64,000 nucleotides of DNA, taken from the NCBI GenBank assembly GCA_033439265.1, contig JAVTVX010000034.1, positions 11,935,001 to 11,999,000 of the forward strand. Direction: 5' to 3'. The notes below the pieces were generated by a model, which did no database searches, had not been told where the DNA came from, and worked only from the letters and a program-made list of their open reading frames with translations. Each line of letters begins with the position of its first letter. Within the stretch, counting starts at the first letter, position 1. This stretch comes from Dillenia suffruticosa. Taxonomy: Eukaryota; Streptophyta; Magnoliopsida; Dilleniales; Dilleniaceae. The position numbers and the translations under genes are program-made. Shown here one piece after another: positions 22,018 through 33,159 of this stretch.

Positions 22018-24185
22018 ATTTAGTGTGTTTTCTACCTCTTTAGTTGGGTATTAAAAATGAAAATACCTAAAATAATTTTCAAGGTTCATTAATGGCAATT
22101 TGAAATTGGCTTAATGGAATACTCTCAATTTTACATAATAGGATGCTTGTTGCATGAGAATGAAATCTACAAAATTTGGTATGCATCTGATAAGTATATC
22201 ATGAGATATTGTAAACCCTAGTCGAAACTTAATTTACTCAAATCTGTAAAAATATTGCGTTTCATGACATGCAATTTATATAGTTAGATTTCTCTTAAAA
22301 ATGCTTTCCAATCATATAAAGAATGCAAAAAATGGTTAAGAATTTAGAGAGATATGGCCGTTTAAGATTTGGATCAAAAACCAGAAATTTGGAGAAGAAG
22401 ATGAACAGTATCGGGCCAATCCCACTCTCGGCAACGGCAAGTGAGTCCCTAGACTAGAGACCTCCGATTGAAAATTTGAAAGTACCATTGAACTCAGAGA
22501 CAATGAAAATTGGGGGGGTAGCCAAAATTTCGGAGCCATCCGATGGACGGAAGGCGGCACGTGTAGGTTACGCTCCACCCAAGGAGAGTGGGCGCGTGTC
22601 CATTTTGACAGCCCACTCTGGCGGCACATGGGGGAGCGTGAAACCTCTGTTTTGGAGGGAATTTTCACTGGAACAAGTTTTTACCTGTTAATTTTAATTT
22701 ATTTTTTAGATTAAAAAAAATAATTTTTATTAATTTTTTGACTTAGAAATCATATAAAATTACAGAAAAATTATTTTTGGTGCACGAAAAATTCTGAAAA
22801 TTTTTATATGTCGCTAGAAAATTATTTTCTTAATTTTGGCTATCTGGGTGAAGATTTGTTTTTCACTCACCATTTATTTGAATTTTTGGCTCAATTATTT
22901 ATATTCAAAAATTAGTTTTTCTAACATAAAATTATTTTAAATTTGAGCAAATATTTGTAAAATAAATACTCTGAGATTTATTTTCATATTATGGTTGGTT
23001 GCGTGCCTAACCTAATATTATTCTCAATTTCAGGAAAATGGTGATAATCGGACGTCTTTTTGAAAATCTTCCTGGCCTCTTGGGGGAATGAGATTTGAGA
23101 AATCAAGAGCGTTTAATAAAGTTGGGTCAAATGTTGACTTACAGAGTGGACCCATCTCATACTTTGCCAGATCATTTGGAGATTATGAAAGTGAAACGTT
23201 TAGAACTTCTTCAGTTAGGTCATGCCTTTTGGGGGGATGACGTGTACATACTGAGAAACTCTCTGTCTCATTATTGGACTAACATAGTTGATGAATTGAT
23301 TACCGAGAATGAGCACATGATTCTAGATGATGTGAGGCCGTTATTAATAAAAAAGTGGGAAGTCAAAAATATACAGAGCCAAATAAGGAAAAGGCTATTC
23401 CAAAATATAAATAGTTCTCCACAAGCCATCAAGAGATTTGCACCCAAGGATAGACTATCTAAGGGAATTATAAATATGGTATCCCGAATGAATTTGTCCT
23501 GAACGAGATAGTTTATTTATATGTTTTCTTTTGCGTGTTATGACTGTTGGTTAGGAGTATGATCATGTAAAAGATGAATTTTTTATTTTTTTTTTAATGC
23601 AAATTTTCGTTTTAGCAATTATTGGCTTTATTTATTAAAGTGTATGATCATGTAGGCAAAAGAAAACTAGGATCCCTTAACTAAAAATTTTGGATTGGTA
23701 GAATTTGAGTAATTCTCATCCAAAATTAAAATGTTATTTAAATACTTTGTGTATTTAAGTGGGGGGTTTTTTTGTTGGCAGAATTTGAGTAATTCTCACT
23801 TAAACCTATTGAATTTTGTAGTTTTAAATTAAATTTATGATGGTAATGCATTAAGACCATAGATGATGATTGGGAATCTAGTGAACTTTCGATTCTATAC
23901 CCGATGTTGACCTTTATGAATGTCAATTTTAAAACACAAAATTATATGTATGATATGAGCATTAAAATAAGTATCCACCCTCTTAGAAACTCAAACCATA
24001 GTATCAAAATCTATTATTAGGGATTTTGAATAGAGATGACAAATTGAATGGCGACAATCATGAGATATGACGTCATAAAATTTAAAATGTGCTGATAGAA
24101 CAAGATACCTTGGAAGGTATCAAACATGTCATTTAGGACTTTAGTGTGGGCAATGTTGCTCCGTAAAGGAGAGAACAAGAGGTTT
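22018..24185 (+). other. Copia leader and unrecognised ORF (23095-23502)
   Basis: The leader is AT-rich with a 22386-22680 patch of higher GC. The ORF at 23095-23502 (135 codons, starting MRNQERLIKLGQML) is open but matches nothing I recognise and has no signal or membrane segment. Its position suggests a decayed gag N-terminal part or unrelated inserted sequence. Nothing else is visible here. Confidence 0.35.
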
Positions 24186-24760
24186 ACCAGGTATGGAAAA
24201 TGATAAATTCCACAGTTCGTGCAACCCTGATTAGCTCTGTGATTAATGACATGACACCCGAGCGTGAGCAATATGTGACTGCTTATGATATTTGGGTGTA
24301 CCTCATGGTAAAACATGGAGGTACCAATGACTCATCTTAGACAAATGACCATAATATTTGATACCTATGAAAGTGATATTGTTATAGTATCAAACAGTAT
24401 TTAAAGGTCATGTCTAATTAGAGAGTGTAGTCAGCTGGTCATGTTTTCTCTGATAAACAGAAAGTTCAAATCTTGATCCGATCCCTTCCTATCAAGTGGG
24501 AGCACCTGAAAGTCAATTTGACTCACAATGATAGTGTGAAGACTTTCTCGGATGTTTCTTGCCACATTGAGCTTGAGGATGAGCGGCTTGATGCTATAAG
24601 ATCTTCAACTGATGTTTTTGTTATAGAGTCTAGTTTCAAGAGAGTTTCGGACTCTAAGTATGAAAGGGACTAGAACGAAAACGAGAAAAGAATGGAGAAT
24701 GGAAAAAGATCACAAAAGAATAACTCTGGAGATAAGAACAAACTGAGAGACACTTGAAGA
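24186..24760 (+). pseudogene. Copia gag remnant
   Basis: Segments TPEREQYVTAYDIWVYL and LIRSLPIKWEHLKVNLTHN followed by VSCHIELEDERL match the capsid-type gag of plant copia elements. Stops interrupt it between the two segments and again at about 24671. It would have formed the virus-like particle. Confidence 0.65.
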
Positions 24761-24829
24761 GTTTCGTCGAATGTCTTCCAGTTGGAGATAGATCAGTGTG
24801 GAGAACAATGCAAAAATGTAGGTTAGAGA

Positions 24830-27545
24830 AATAGGCACTTGTAAATTGAAGTTACAAAGCTGTCAAGCTCTCATTTTGCATGATGTTCTCTGCATGCCCG
24901 AAATACGACGGAATATTATCTGTTCTTGTTCCTTTGGAACTTGGCTATGTTTTTGAACTTTTAGAAAGACAAGGTGAATTTGCAACTGAATGACATGTGT
25001 TGGTTCTGGACAATTTGTAACTAGTTTTATAATTCTGCAATATAATAGATAAATATTTAACTACTAAGTTAGACTTTGTCATGCTTGCAAAATAATGAGA
25101 AAACCATTTGGAAAAGTCAATTGGGTTGAATTTCATTACTATTTGTTCATTTGAACATTTGTGGTTCAATGAGTATGAAGGCAAGAAGATATAGAATTTT
25201 GTGTTTCATTACGTTTACAGATGACTTCACGTTATTTGGTTGTGTATATTTGATTTCTCGCAAGTCTGAAACAATTGAGTGTTTTAGACATTATATGAGC
25301 AGATTAGAGAATTAAATGGATAGATGGTGTGAATATCTATCAAATCGAGTTAAGGATCTGTGTAACGAAAGCAATATAATCTGACATTTGACTATTTCTT
25401 AAACACCTTAGTAAAGTCATGTTGTAGTGAAAAGAAATAATATAACATTGTTAGATATGACAAAATCCATGATAGTGTAGGTTGACTTGTCAATTTCCTT
25501 TTGGGGAGATATCTTGTTAATTGCTGTTTATATTTTGAACAAATTGCCTTCAAAATTAGTACCATTGATATTATATGAATTTTGAATCGGTAGAAAGCCG
25601 ATTCTGAGTAATCTCAGATCTTGGGGATCGATCGTCTATATTTAACATTTCCAATGAGTTCGGAAAAATGAGTCCCCATAAAAGTAAGAGTATCCTTATA
25701 AGATACTCCAACCAGTCTGAAAATTAAATGTTCATTAATGAATGAGAAGATGGTACTATGCAAAGATTGGATCATGGATGTCACACCGGAGAATAAATTT
25801 CCTAACAAAGATGACGTTAAAGGCATAGAACCTTTATTTGAATTAGTTAATTCAAATGATGACTCTGTACATAGTGGATCATTGGAATTATGTTAATTCT
25901 AGTAGGAGAGATTTAAATTATAATAATCCAACTGAGTTACAAATTCAGAAAAGTGTTAGGAAAACTGTATCCAATTGTTATTTTGAGAATAAATGTTACA
26001 TATTTATTGTTTCTCCAAAAGATGAAGAAGAGCCTAAAACATAGATTAGGCTCCATCTAGTTTTGTCAAAGGTGAGTGGATAAAGGCAATGGAAGAAGAA
26101 GAATTGGAGTCATTGAGTTCTAACCATATATTGGAATTGGTTGAACTTTTATTAGGGTGCAAGGTTATTGGGAGCAAATGGGTTCTCAAAACCAAGTGTA
26201 GGGTATATGGAACTATTGGGAGATAAAAAACTCAACTGATAGTAAGAAGTTACACTCTTTAAAAGGGTGTTGATTATGAGAAAACCTTTTCATCGTAATG
26301 AGATTATCTCATTTGCCTATTGTTGGAAATAGTGGCTAATTTGTATTTAGAATTATTTCAGATGGACATGAAAACTGTCTTTCTCAATTAAGAACTTGAG
26401 GAAGAAGTCTATATAGAACAACCAGAGGGTTTTGTTATTGAAGGCTAGGAAAACAGAATATATAAATTGAGTAGATCAATTATGGTTTTAAGCAATCTTC
26501 TAGACAATGATATTTAAGATTTCACAAAGTTGTGATATTTTATGATTTCGTCATGATGGACGAAAACCATTGTACTCATGTTGAGATGTCCGATAACAAT
26601 TTTGTAATTTTATCTCTATATGTCGAGAACATATTATTAGTCGTGAATAATAAGGAGTATTTCCTTCAAATCTTGAAATGGTTGTGTTTCAATTTTTAGA
26701 TGAATGATATGGGTTAAGACAGATTGGAAATTAAAACCCATAAAGATTGTTCCGAGAGATTATTTGGATCATCTCAGGAGTCTCATATTATAAAAACTTT
26801 AAAAGATACAAATTTGAAAACTCCAAACCCATTAATACTCTTGTGGCTAAAGGCAATTCAAGTGATGCAATACCCTAAAACTCCTGATAAATAAATAAAA
26901 TGTCCAGAATATAACATATTAGCATAGTTGGGAGCTTAAAGTATGCTATGATGTGTACTCCTCCCGATATTTGTCATGCTATAGATTTGGTCAGCAGGTA
27001 TCCATCTAACCTAGAAAAAATGATTGGATTGATGTGAATAGGATATTGAAATACCTGAATGGAACTATATATTATTTCCTTTGTAATTAAAGAAACAATC
27101 TAGTATTGAAATGATACATGATAGAGATAGGCGAGGTGATTTAGATGAAAGAAAATCAACCTCTAGTTAAGTTTGCTTGCTCAATGATAGCATTATCTCA
27201 TGGAGTAGCAAGAAACAAACCTGTGTATCTCTTTCTACAATGAAAGTAGATTTTGAGATCTGTACTTTCGCAGTTCAGGAGATATTTGGTTATATATATA
27301 GACTTTTTGTAATATTTGGGAGTAGTAAGCAATTCAGTGGGAATTATGACTTAGTGACAATAAATCAGTTGTTGCTTATGCTAGAAACTCCAAATATGAT
27401 GGCAAAACCAAACATATAGACACAAAGATCAATCTTGTTAGAGACACGATTGAAAAGAGGGAAATGATACTAAAGTACATGTCTACGCATTTGATGGTGA
27501 CTGATCCATTTACAAAACTAGCACCTAAAGACATGTTTGTGTGAC
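24830..27545 (+). pseudogene. Copia pol remnant (integrase, reverse transcriptase, RNase H)
   Basis: Conserved pieces appear in order across frames: an integrase-like segment near 25440-25570 (DILLIAVYILNKLPSK), reverse transcriptase near 26080-26450 (WIKAMEEEELES, GSKWVLKTK, LFQMDMKT and EEEVYIEQPEGF), then the connection and RNase H with PPDICHAIDLVSRYPSN, NSKYDGKTKHID and MSTHLMVTDPFTKLAP, ending HVRVLGL at about 27568. Many stops and frameshifts make it inactive. Order and content are those of a single copia polyprotein. Confidence 0.8.
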
Positions 27546-27654
27546 ATGTTAGAGTACTTGGATTACGTAGATTACTATGACAGTACTGTGATTGTGATTG
27601 TAATCATATACAGAGTATATATGATATAATGCTCATATTCGATAACATTTGAAT

Positions 27655-30600
27655 TGTAACACCAAAAAAAAAATGGAGACGCAACGTTTTGGGGCAAAAC
27701 GTTGCATCCCCAAATTTGGGGATTAGGGTTGGAAACCCTAATCCCTCTCTCTCTCTCTCTCTCTTGCTCTCTCTCTCTCTCTCTCCCTACCCTTCGTTTC
27801 TCTCCCTCACCACGATGCCGCTCATCCTTTGCCGCGAGCTCCGCCGCCAACGGATCGCCACCACCTTCATCTTCTTCTTCTTCTTCTTTCCCACTCGGTT
27901 TCTCTCTCACAGTCTCTCCCCCGCGATCTCCCACGGTCTCTCTCCCTTTCGCCGCACACCGCTGCGAGCCACGATTGATCGCACCGGACGCCACCGCACG
28001 CGACTGCAGCCGCTCTTTCCTCCATCGAACACCGCCTTCCGCCACAGCGCCGACTGCAGCACCTTCTGCAGCGTAATCCCCCAGCCCGAGCCGAGCATGC
28101 CTCAGTCCCTAAGCGAGTAGGACCCAGCCCGCAAGTGCGAGCCAGGCCGCGAGCAGGACCCAGCCCGTGAGCTTGAGCCAGGCCGCAAGCAAGACCTAGC
28201 CCGCGAGTGCGAACCAAGCCGCGAGTGCGCCTACGCACGAGTGCTCCTCAACGCACCAGCGCACGAGCACAGAGCAAGAGAGAGCACCAACGCACGGGCA
28301 CGTACCAGCGCACGGAAACGCAAGCTAACGCACGAGCACCAACCAGCAAGCCACTACCAGCCCGCAGGCCCATCAGCCACAGGCTCGCCAGCCCGTAGGC
28401 CCGCCAACCACAGGCCCATCAGTCGCAGGCCCACCAGCCCACAGGCCCGCCAGCCCACAAGCCCATCTGCCCGTAGGCCTGCCGGCCCGCTAGCCCACTG
28501 GCCCACAGACCAGCGAGCCCACTAGCCGAAGCCCACTAGTCCGCTAACCTGGATTGCCCACTGTAGCCCACGAGCCCGAAACGGCCCATGAGCCCGTGAC
28601 AACCCATGAACCTCCACGCAGGTAATTGACTTAGGGTTTTGCTTTCGATCTAAGTATTTGAACCTAACTAATAAACCCTATCTTGATAGGTAGTATTGCA
28701 CATCTTGGAGTGATCGCGAAGACATTCGAACAAAGGTCTACAATCCAAGAAAAATGCTAGATGAGTGATTTCGGATCCATTCGATTTGATTATCGAATTT
28801 ATGGTAAATTTAAGATAAGAAGTCTTGTATATACTAGAATGTATACTAGATTCTAAATGAATGCGTTTTTGGATATTATATGGGCTCATTAGGTTAAGTG
28901 TCAGAATTTATATGAAATGGGACTGTTTAGGATGATAGAATCAAATTAAGTTGATTTGAATAGTTTCCCTTGGAGTTTAAATTAACCTATGCATGAAAAT
29001 AGTCAGAAATTGGGATTTTAGTGTAAGGGTTGATGCAACCTTTCTCATTATAAATTGTTCTACTTATAGGCAATTTTAATATGATCTCCGTATTATGAAA
29101 ATAGACTCATATATCTTGAAAATGACTTATGGCTTGAAACATTTGGATGGGAATTGAAAAGTGTATGATTTTTCAAAGATCCTCCATTTTATAGGAAAAT
29201 TATTTATTTTAAGGCTTATTTCCGACCTTGAGTGGTTTAGGGTTGAATTTAACTTGGTTTAAAAGTATGTTAAATGTTTATAAATGGAATGCAACTGATG
29301 ACATTAGAGTGTATTCATAAATTGAAGAGTTAAGATTTATACAAATTTAGGGAAAATAGATAAACCCTATAATACTTGAAATTTGATGTTAAATTCTGAT
29401 AATCTGATTAGATTGATCTTTTTGAAGACTCGATGAGTCAGATTGGATTTGTTTTGAAAATAGGGAATGACCACCCTCCTTAGAACTGTGAGTGGGACTT
29501 TGACATCTTCTATTGATTGATAAATCATGTTTTATCGATTTTCAAACGACATGATTTTTATACGTGTGAAAACTGAACTTTTGGATTTTGATAAGTATAT
29601 GTACATATTTTGTAACTATTGGAGTGTCCCAACTGCTGATTTTATAGATTATACATCCATGAGTTTGATAATTGATATTGTGCCACCTTTTTAACATATT
29701 GACATGTTTTAATGCTTCCACTGTATTGGCACATGATTTTGAATGGATTTATATAAAATCTTTGGACTGTACACCCGGCCGACAATATGATACAATGCAT
29801 GGGGCCGTATGCCCGGCCAATGTGATGATGTGATGCATGGGGTTATGTGCCCGGCCGACTTGGTGATATGGTGATATGCTTCCTATAGCATTCTGTAGCT
29901 ACGAAGGACATTTGGTAGAGGCACCCCTTGTACCCGGATATGCTTCGGCCGGAGGTATCCACCAGATCGTCATGTGTGTGGGTGTCCCAGGATTACCCTC
30001 ATCAGGAAGAACGTGAGTTTACCTCTGTCTAGCACTGGGCGGGACACCATATACGGCTAACTATATATATGTATTATTATTATTATTTATAGGCTAGTTG
30101 GAGTAGTTTGTGGCCAACATTCGGGTAGAGAGTCATTATTTGATATTTGCATAGTGAAAACCCCCAATGCGCCCGTCCTTGGTCTAGGTAGACTATTGTC
30201 GGAGTTGTTTGTTCGGCCGGCTCTACATATGTGACTTGATATATGGATGGATGCATATGTTATTTTTCTGATGTGTGCCTTGAGATATATTTTATTCCGA
30301 AACAGCATGTTATTTTCGCCCACTCGATATTTTGTTACATGCATTGACACTCCTAATTCACCCTTGATATTGATAGCACGAAATCATTCCCCTCACTTAC
30401 TGAGTATCCTTCCATAGATACTCACCCCTCACTTTCTCCCCACAGGATTAGTCTTGGACTGAAGAAAAAATTAGTATGTTGCGACGTGGAATTGATAGTA
30501 CCGGGCTTGGGTATGGACGTTACCATATCTTCCGTTTCGATTATTGGAGATTTTAGTTTGATAAATATACTCCTTTAAATATTTTAGGGATGACTGTATA

Positions 30601-31008
30601 ATTTATGTATATTTATTTGTGAAACTCTCATAGTTTATTTGCATTGAAGCAATTGTACGTATTTGAATGTCACTTGGGAAAAATGATTGTATATAAGATA
30701 AAAGTTAGGTCCGCTCGGTGTGGCAACTATTCATGCTCTGGTTAGGCATGATAGTAGAGGTCTGTTGCTAGAACTGCTAAAAACTTTATAGTCATGCGTT
30801 GTTCTGGATGTTGACTGTGGCATTTGTTGATTTTGGAGAGGCCGGGATGGCCATTTGTTTATTTTACAGAATGAGTGTGATATACATGTGAAATTATACA
30901 TGGAAAACCTCTGATTTATGGGGAGATTCTACCCAATTTTTTGTAAAAATATAGTCGGCATCCAGAGGCAACGGGCGGCTGTTCACGATCCCAGTTCGGG
31001 GCTTGACA
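27655..31008 (+). mobile_element. Solo LTR of a Ty3/gypsy-type element
   Basis: It starts TGTAACACC and ends CGGGGCTTGACA, with a perfect 5-bp target duplication TGAAT at 27650-27654 and 31009-31013. It is 3354 bp long, fitting the long LTRs of Tekay/Del-like chromoviruses. The internal phrase TTACTGAGTATCC, followed by CTCACCCC and CCCCACAGGA, is typical of such LTRs. No primer site, polypurine tract or coding sequence lies inside, so only one LTR remains after recombination between two. It contains a CT-repeat, a GC-rich repeat block and CCCGGCC-bearing repeats near 29770-29870. Confidence 0.9.
28100..28560. repeat. GC-rich short-period repeat block in the solo LTR
   Basis: Degenerate units of about 12-30 bp built on GCCCGCAGGCCCATCAG, and upstream on CGCGAGTGCGAGCCAGGC-like words, fill the stretch. 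Long ORFs on both strands here come from the biased composition and are not genes. Confidence 0.75.
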
Positions 31009-31013
31009 TGAAT

Positions 31014-32040
31014 TTTGTTTTTGTGTCCAAAATTCTGGTGTTTAAGTTAAAAGTATGTCGGACAAATTTTGAGATTGGCTCTCTCACACGAGCAATCACC
31101 TCTAATATCTGTATGATATGTAGAGATGAGACTGTGTTAATTTGTGGTGGATTAACACACATATATGCCGCCTTAGTTAAGTACTAAGATGAGATTATCG
31201 GTTGAGTATACATATATGATAATCGAAATGTCCCCCCATAATCCATTGGACTTGTCGAATAGCCAACTGTGAGTTTTTCTTTAATATTGTGAGATTTTCT
31301 TGAGGACATGTAAGAAGGAAAACTCAGGTCAGGTGTTGTGTACACTTGGATTAATACTTGTACGATGCTTTTTTTTAGAAATAAGACATATGCTTCCAGA
31401 TGGAAAGATAGCACATCGTAGCATGTGCTTCATACCACGTGTGCTTATATGACCATATGAGTAATGAGATGGTGTATCTCTCTTCATCTCACTGTGTAAG
31501 ACTCGGAAGTTTATATTTTACCCCAATTTATACCCTTAGGACTTTTGTTTGTTTTTTGAAATTTTATTTTAGTGTTGCTATTTTAGCATGTCACCAAGAA
31601 ATTATGGTTAATTCGGTTTGGCAATGCATGTCTAGGAAAGTAGCTAAAATAAGATTTAAAGTTAGTAGTATGAATGGAAGACTATCTTTGACCGACACAT
31701 TACTCTGTATTCACAGACCGGTCAATTATGTCTATGACTTAGTGTTTAAAAATAATTGTGAATATATTAATGGATTTGAGTCAAATATGCTCTTATATTA
31801 TTTTGAGAGATGAGAGATACGTAGACTGTGTCGAGTAAAAAGAGGTCTGGGGTATAGCGAGAAAGGATGTCCTCATCACCACATTAACGATGAGCTGCTA
31901 TATATCCTTAATCGGTGTATAGCTCTAGAGCTCTTGGTATTCTCACAGGTCCACGATCCACATGCTTGTATGAAATTCGTAATGTTCGATAGTAATGATC
32001 ATGCTGTGTGCGAGTCTAACCCTCATGTGCGAGTGTGAGA
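31014..32040. other. Copia 3' non-coding segment
   Basis: This lies between the solo LTR and the 3' copia LTR. It contains no coding motif that I recognise. The purine-rich end abuts the 3' LTR. Short ORFs (for example 31439-31813) show no family resemblance. Confidence 0.6.
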
Positions 32041-32480
32041 TATTAGAATATAGGGCGGGTCCACCCATGTGGGTAGACCCAACCCTTCCCAACATGTGTT
32101 TAAATTTTGAAAAGAGGTGGGGGTGGTTTTTGGTAACCACCCCTCAACTCCTCTGAAAAAAAACCCAACTTTGAAGAAAAAAGGTGTCTCTTCCATTCTT
32201 TGAAAAATGATGGACGTGAACAACAACAAAAAAAATGGAAAATGGTGCAATTTATATATGCTCAAGATACAGGGAGTGTCTTCCCACATTGAATTCAAAG
32301 AGAGGATTTTAAAGAATTTTTTTTCATTATCATTAAGAGGCACTTGGATTGTGAAAAATAAAAGGTGATCCAAATTTTGTGACATCTTCTAGATCGAAGA
32401 TACCCAACTATCAGAAAGAGGTAAGTGATTCTAACCCAATTTAGATCCGGCAATTTCCGCATGAGAAAAATTATTTTGTT
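32041..32480 (+). repeat. 3' LTR of the copia element (truncated end)
   Basis: It matches the 5' LTR from TTAGAATAT to GAGAAAAATTATTTTGTT, then stops. From 32481 the sequence (GGTAAGTTTTTATTC) instead matches unit B around 11777, so the last roughly 20 bp of the LTR and any target duplication were deleted. Confidence 0.85.
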
Positions 32481-32844
32481 GGTAAGTTTTTATTCAATAT
32501 CTAAAAGTTATCTTGTATTTAGGTAATAAAATGTTGTAAATTTAGTACGATATCTCCTATTATAGTTATCATTTAGTCCATTTGATTATATCATATCATA
32601 TTATTTAAGCAGGATATCTTCTATTATTGCTATTATTTAGTCAATTTAGAATTAAATAAGATTTTTTTTTCCATATTTAAAAGTTATCTTCTATTTAGGT
32701 CATAAAATGCTATAAAAGAAAACTTATCTTCATCTTTCGAAAAAATGTCTATTTATATCATGTCATCTTAGTTATCATTAAGTCAATTTAGCATTAAATA
32801 AACTAGCCTCACATTTTTTTCTTTATATAAAGAAAGGTCATCCC

Positions 32845-32852
32845 TATAAATA
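32845..32852 (+). promoter_or_regulatory. TATA box of the CRP-2D remnant
   Basis: TATAAATA lies 79 bp upstream of the ATG at 32924, matching the unit B promoter at 12221. Confidence 0.6.
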
Positions 32853-32923
32853 CAATCATTTGTTCTCACTTGCTATAAATCATCATTTTAAATATCCTAC
32901 AAAATTAAGTTTTCATTCCAGCA

Positions 32924-32987
32924 ATGGCTTTGGTATCTTTCAGGTTGTTCACTTTCATCGCAGTTCTTGTCATTCTTGGAACAGCTT
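32924..32987 (+). pseudogene. CRP-2D: orphan signal-peptide exon
   Basis: The exon encodes MALVSFRLFTFIAVLVILGT followed by A, a clear signal peptide, and ends GCTT before the canonical donor GTGAGT at 32988. Exon length and phase (21 codons plus one base) match the CRP-1 exon 1 design, supporting the predicted splicing throughout the family. The downstream intron is cut at 33160 by copia DNA. No second exon with the cysteine pattern is found up to 38 kb, so the gene is probably dead or its exon 2 was lost. It is the rightmost recognisable part of the cassette array. Confidence 0.65.
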
Positions 32988-33159
32988 GTGAGTGTCTCTC
33001 CCTTGCACACACATTTTCTTTTTTTTTCTTGTATTTTTATACAAAATTTAGACTAGAAATATGAATAATTTTCATTTTGAATTACCTTCAAATTGTTTTT
33101 GGTTAAATAGTTTGACAAGTGATGTCACGGCGACCCTTGTTAGTATCCTATTAGCATCA

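Larger units (their letters stand above)
21527..32480 (+). mobile_element. Ty1/copia retrotransposon inserted into cassette unit D
   Basis: Two closely similar LTRs (21527-22003 and 32041-32480) bracket a decayed gag-pol. The 5' LTR starts TGTTAGAATATGG and ends CA, followed by the primer-binding site. The 3' LTR start has decayed to TATTAGAATAT, preceded by the purine-rich GCGAGTGTGAGA, and its last roughly 20 bp are missing. No target duplication can be shown because of that truncation. The element contains a foreign solo LTR at 27655-31008. About 1 kb of non-coding DNA separates the end of pol from the 3' LTR. Confidence 0.88.

Noticed and set aside
23095-23502. Candidate independent gene inside the copia element
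   Set aside because: It is open, but sits in the leader/gag zone with no recognised motif; described there as unrecognised and not called as a gene.
27575-28525. Six overlapping ORFs of 60-156 codons on both strands
   Set aside because: They come from the GC-rich repeat and CT tract of the solo LTR and have no domain content.
32471-32490. Target duplication for the 21527-32480 copia element
   Set aside because: The 3' LTR end is deleted, so no duplication of TTAAC is visible to the right.
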